Assembly (NCBI GenBank): GCA_027488735.1
Contig: JAIYBB010000012.1
Location: forward strand, 186,001-250,000
Direction of reading: 5' to 3'
DNA length: 64,000 bases
DNA from: Comamonadaceae bacterium
Lineage (GTDB): Bacteria; Pseudomonadota; Gammaproteobacteria; Burkholderiales; Burkholderiaceae_C
A program made the translations under genes and the position numbers. A model generated the notes under the pieces. The model saw only the letters and a list, made by a program, of their open reading frames with translations. It did not search any database and was not told the DNA's origin. This document shows positions 61,113 to 64,000 of this stretch, in pieces. Each line of letters opens with the position of its first letter. Position 1 is the stretch's first letter.

Positions 61113-61580
61113 ATGGCCTGGTTTATCGTTACGGCCATGAAGAAACTCAATCTCAACCCAACCTCAGAGGCATTTGCCGCGCGCTTGAGGCTTGCCATGA
61201 AACAAGCCGGGCTCAAAGCATCTGCCACCCAATTGGCTGACGCCTTCAACCTTCGCTACTGGGGAGAAGGCATTACCGCCCATGCAGCTCGCAACTGGAT
61301 GACTGGCGTGTCGATTCCCAAGCCAGACAAACTCAAAACGCTCAGTGAGCTGTTGCAAATCAGTCCCCAAGACTTGTTCTTCGGGCCTGATACATCCAAT
61401 CTACCTTTGAATGAACCCGTGCAATTTCAAAATTTATGCATGGGTGACACCCAGATGCTCAAGCAATTTTTAAAGCTCAACCCCGAGCACCAAAAAATGA
61501 TTCGACATTGGGTTTTGTTGGCTTATCTGTTCCAAGAGAACCATTTCAAGAAAAAATGTCCCGGGCAAAATGACAGTTAA
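61113..61580 (+). CDS. Helix-turn-helix domain protein, function unknown
   Basis: 155 residues from the first ATG; a second ATG at MKKLNLNPTSEAF eight codons later is equally plausible. The first ~90 residues have an XRE/lambda-repressor-like pattern (SEAFAARLRLAMKQAG, then SATQLADAFNLRYWGEGITAHAARNWMTG, PKPDKLKTLSELLQ). The C-terminal 60 residues are of no known fold. A similar protein is found in related Burkholderiales. Its stop touches the ispF stop with no gap. Confidence 0.75.
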   Translation: MAWFIVTAMKKLNLNPTSEAFAARLRLAMKQAGLKASATQLADAFNLRYWGEGITAHAARNWMTGVSIPKPDKLKTLSELLQISPQDLFFGPDTSNLPLNEPVQFQNLCMGDTQMLKQFLKLNPEHQKMIRHWVLLAYLFQENHFKKKCPGQNDS

Positions 61581-62069
61581 TCACAGAGCCGACTGAATCA
61601 AAACGACGGCTTGCGCTTCAATTGACATTCCCTGTCCCACCGGACCGAGCTTTTCGGCTGTTTTCGCTTTTATATTGACTTGCGACATGTCCAAGCCCAG
61701 TGTGCTGGCTATTTGTCTGCACATGCTTGGTAAATGGCTTGCGAGTTTTGGCGCCTGCGCAATAACGGTCGCGTCAATGTTCACGATTGCCCATTGGCGC
61801 GAAAGCATTTCTTCCTTCACTTGCAACAGCAGTTTTTTTGAATCTGCATTTTTCCATTGAATGTCTGTATCAGGGAAATGTCTACCAATATCGCCCAAGG
61901 CCATTGCGCCCAATAAGGCATCAATGATGGCGTGCAGCAAGACATCCGCGTCCGAATGGCCCAACAAGCCCAGCGAATGGGGAATTTGAACACCGCCGAT
62001 GACCAAGGGCCTGCCAGGAACCAAAGCGTGTACATCCCACCCTTGCCCGATACGAAATACTGGATTCAT
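61581..62069 (-). CDS. ispF: 2-C-methyl-D-erythritol 2,4-cyclodiphosphate synthase
   Basis: 162 residues. Zinc enzyme of the MEP pathway. Metal ligands D12 and H14 lie in GQGWDVHAL, and a further His in [10 protein letters not shown]; substrate motifs [11 protein letters not shown] and [10 protein letters not shown] are intact. It follows ispD by 9 bases, the classic ispDF pair. Confidence 0.96.
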   Translation of the reverse strand: MNPVFRIGQGWDVHALVPGRPLVIGGVQIPHSLGLLGHSDADVLLHAIIDALLGAMALGDIGRHFPDTDIQWKNADSKKLLLQVKEEMLSRQWAIVNIDATVIAQAPKLASHLPSMCRQIASTLGLDMSQVNIKAKTAEKLGPVGQGMSIEAQAVVLIQSAL

Positions 62070-62078
62070 GGTCTATTC

Positions 62079-62807
62079 CTAGGTCGCAAGTACGGTTGAT
62101 ACAGATCTATCGGCCAAGATAGCTTGCGCCATCTGTAAATCTTCTGCATAAGTCACTTTGAAATTGAACGCGGCCGATGGCACCAACAAGGGTGACAAGC
62201 CAGACATCTCCATGGCACTGGCCTCGTCTGTGACCGATTCATCCGCTGACATCAACGCTTGAAAAAGCATTTCCAGTCTGAACATTTGCGGAGTTTGTGC
62301 CAACCACTTGCCAGATCTGTCTAAGGTGATATCCACACGGCCATTGCTTTCTGACTTGAGCGTATCCGGCAAGGGTAAAGCCAATAAGCCCCCCACTTTG
62401 TCCACCAAGCAAGCCAGCAATAGTTTTTCTATCAATTGAGGGGTCAGCAAACAGCGTGCTGCGTCATGTACCAGCACCCATTCATCAGGACCAACACCCT
62501 TGGCTTTCAATGCATTCAATCCGGCCAATACGCTTTGTGCTCTGGTCGCTCCACCGGTGTGACTCACGAAGAATTTCGGTTGCGGCCATTGTTTGAACAC
62601 ATCCACCATGGCTGAATCATCAGGCGCCACCACCAGTACGCTTTGGCTCAAACCCCTTACCCCTTGAAAAGATCGCACCGCGTGAACCACCATGGGTATG
62701 CCATTGAGCAAAGCATATTGTTTGGGTGCGCCGATGTTGGCTCTGCTGCCACTGCCGGCACAAGGAATCACCACATGGAAGCGGCGATCTGGGGTATCAG
62801 TGACCAT
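62079..62807 (-). CDS. ispD: 2-C-methyl-D-erythritol 4-phosphate cytidylyltransferase
   Basis: 242 residues. It makes CDP-ME from MEP and CTP. The nucleotide loop is IPCAGSGSRANIGAPKQY, with GGATRAQSVLAGL and VLVHDAARCL (Mg-binding) and the C-terminal TDEASAME. It is divergent from mfd; 113 bases lie between them. Confidence 0.95.
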   Translation of the reverse strand: MVTDTPDRRFHVVIPCAGSGSRANIGAPKQYALLNGIPMVVHAVRSFQGVRGLSQSVLVVAPDDSAMVDVFKQWPQPKFFVSHTGGATRAQSVLAGLNALKAKGVGPDEWVLVHDAARCLLTPQLIEKLLLACLVDKVGGLLALPLPDTLKSESNGRVDITLDRSGKWLAQTPQMFRLEMLFQALMSADESVTDEASAMEMSGLSPLLVPSAAFNFKVTYAEDLQMAQAILADRSVSTVLAT

Positions 62808-62920
62808 GGGAATGTATCGGTTGGTTCATGTTTTCCATGGGGGCATTCTAGAATCAGTAATTACCACCCTCCCCGGTCTTTGGCTGTAGAGGGTGTTTGG
62901 CTTGATCATCCCCTGAACCC

Positions 62921-64000
62921 ATGCAACTTCCAGAACTTCTTACGACCAAACGATTCAGCGTCAATCGACCACCTGGCTCATCGGATGCCGCTTTTTTAGC
63001 GGCGCTGGTTAACCGCGAAATCTCCAAAGGAAGACGAACCGCCATTTTCACAGCCGATGCTTTTGATGCACAACGACTGATGGATGAACTGGATTTTTTT
63101 GCACCTGACTGCCGATGTGTTTTGTTTCCAGATTGGGAAACCCTGCCTTACGATAATTTTTCTCCGCACCAAGATTTAATCAGCGAACGATTGGCCACTT
63201 TATGGCGCATTTCTCAAGGCGAAGCAGACGTCATCATGGTGCCGGCCACCACGGCCCTTTACCGATTGGCGCCACCTGCATTTTTGGCAGCCTATACCTT
63301 TCATTTCAAAGTCAAACAAAAGCTAGATGAAGCGCGTTTGAAGTCACAGTTGACATTGGCTGGCTACAACCATGTTCACCAAGTGATCAGCCCCGGCGAA
63401 TACACCGTCAGAGGAGGGTTGATCGACTTGTTCCCAATGGGTTCACTGGTTCCTTTCAGGGTGGATCTTTTTGACAACGAGATTGACTCAATACGAACCT
63501 TTGACCCCGATACGCAACGAAGTCTTTACCCTGTACCTGAAGTGCGCCTATTGCCAGGTCGCGAATTTCCCATGGACGAAGCAGCCAGGGTATTGTTTCG
63601 CAGCCGTTGGCGTGAATTGTTGGAAGGAGACCCCACCCGCAGCCGTCTTTATAAAGACATGGGAAACGGAGTAGCCACAGCAGGCATTGAATATTACCTA
63701 CCGCTTTTTTTTGAAGAAACCGCTACTGTTTTTGACTACTTGGGTACGCAAGCCACTGTGGTTTTGCATGGTGACTTAGAGCCAGTTATTCATCGGTTTG
63801 CACAAGATGCGCAAGAGCGATTTCGTTTGTCACAAGGCGACCCTGATCGCCCAGTATTGCCACCTTCCCAATTATTTCTCAACACAGAACAATTTTTCAA
63901 TGCAGCCAACGCACATGCAGTTCTCGCTTTAAAACCAAGCACCGACGCAGAGTCATTGACCTGGGTCAGTAAGTTACCTGATGTCACTGTTGACAGATCC
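62921..64000 (+). CDS. mfd: Transcription-repair coupling factor Mfd, N-terminal part
   Basis: 360 codons are present and the frame is open at the right window edge, so the gene continues beyond it. Mfd removes RNA polymerase stalled at DNA damage and recruits UvrA. The visible part covers the UvrB-like domain: TADAFDAQRLMDEL, FPDWETLPYDNFSPHQDLIS, PATTALYRL, GEYTVRGGLIDLFP and YYLPLFFEETATVFDYL. The ATG follows CCCCTGAACCC without a strong ribosome site. The helicase domain is not in the window. Confidence 0.93.
   Translation, partial: MQLPELLTTKRFSVNRPPGSSDAAFLAALVNREISKGRRTAIFTADAFDAQRLMDELDFFAPDCRCVLFPDWETLPYDNFSPHQDLISERLATLWRISQGEADVIMVPATTALYRLAPPAFLAAYTFHFKVKQKLDEARLKSQLTLAGYNHVHQVISPGEYTVRGGLIDLFPMGSLVPFRVDLFDNEIDSIRTFDPDTQRSLYPVPEVRLLPGREFPMDEAARVLFRSRWRELLEGDPTRSRLYKDMGNGVATAGIEYYLPLFFEETATVFDYLGTQATVVLHGDLEPVIHRFAQDAQERFRLSQGDPDRPVLPPSQLFLNTEQFFNAANAHAVLALKPSTDAESLTWVSKLPDVTVDRS

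Overview
The window is chromosomal DNA of a betaproteobacterium of the order Burkholderiales. Gene content and order (an isc cluster ending in dnaQ, a PHB depolymerase of the Comamonadaceae type, phaR next to rimO, carAB-greA near yhbY-rlmE-ftsH-folP-glmM) look most like a Comamonadaceae relative. Base composition is close to balanced and intergenic spaces are short, which suggests a compact, perhaps freshwater, genome. The family assignment is inference from gene order and protein resemblance; I could not run a search.

Left part (1-8.8 kb): a tRNA-Val(CAC) gene with a terminator, a broken 5' half of a second tRNA-Val, then the complete Fe-S cluster operon iscR-iscS-iscU-iscA-hscB-hscA-fdx-dnaQ on the minus strand with an IscR-type operator over its promoter, and uvrB. 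From 8.8 to 13.8 kb: an aromatic/aspartate aminotransferase with a haloacid-dehalogenase-like gene, a DOPA-dioxygenase-like gene, an intracellular PHB depolymerase and an RnfB-like ferredoxin.

From 13.9 to 24.3 kb there is a minus-strand propionate/methylmalonyl-CoA operon: PLP decarboxylase, methylmalonyl-CoA mutase, a ribbon-helix-helix/PIN toxin-antitoxin pair, meaB, pccB, pccA and a VOC protein that is probably the epimerase. The toxin-antitoxin pair lies inside the operon, carries its own promoter and palindrome, and its toxin stop codon overlaps the meaB start. After tRNA-Ser(GGA), a VOC protein and a tiny lipoprotein come sixA, ppk1, glmM, folP, ftsH and rlmE, then yhbY and greA.

From 33.8 to 51.2 kb the minus strand carries carB, carA, a TrmH-family methyltransferase and the envelope/translation supercluster rnhB-lpxB-lpxA-fabZ-lpxD-skp-bamA-dxr-cdsA-frr-pyrH-tsf-rpsB. 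Two usual members, uppS (between frr and cdsA) and rseP (between dxr and bamA), are absent, with gaps too small to hold them.

The right part (51.4-64 kb) holds a D-amino-acid dehydrogenase-like gene, an SDR, rnr (start region overlapping the tRNA-Leu promoter), tRNA-Leu(CAG), rimO, phaR, tRNA-Val(GAC), relA, a 3-hydroxybutyrate dehydrogenase, an HTH gene, ispF, ispD and the 5' part of mfd. Three PHB-cycle genes (phaZ, phaR, bdhA) imply that the cell stores polyhydroxybutyrate. I found no CRISPR array, prophage, transposase or clearly novel defence system. The observations most worth a second look are the missing uppS/rseP, the toxin-antitoxin pair in the methylmalonyl operon, the half tRNA, the possible carA leader and the rnr/tRNA-Leu overlap.
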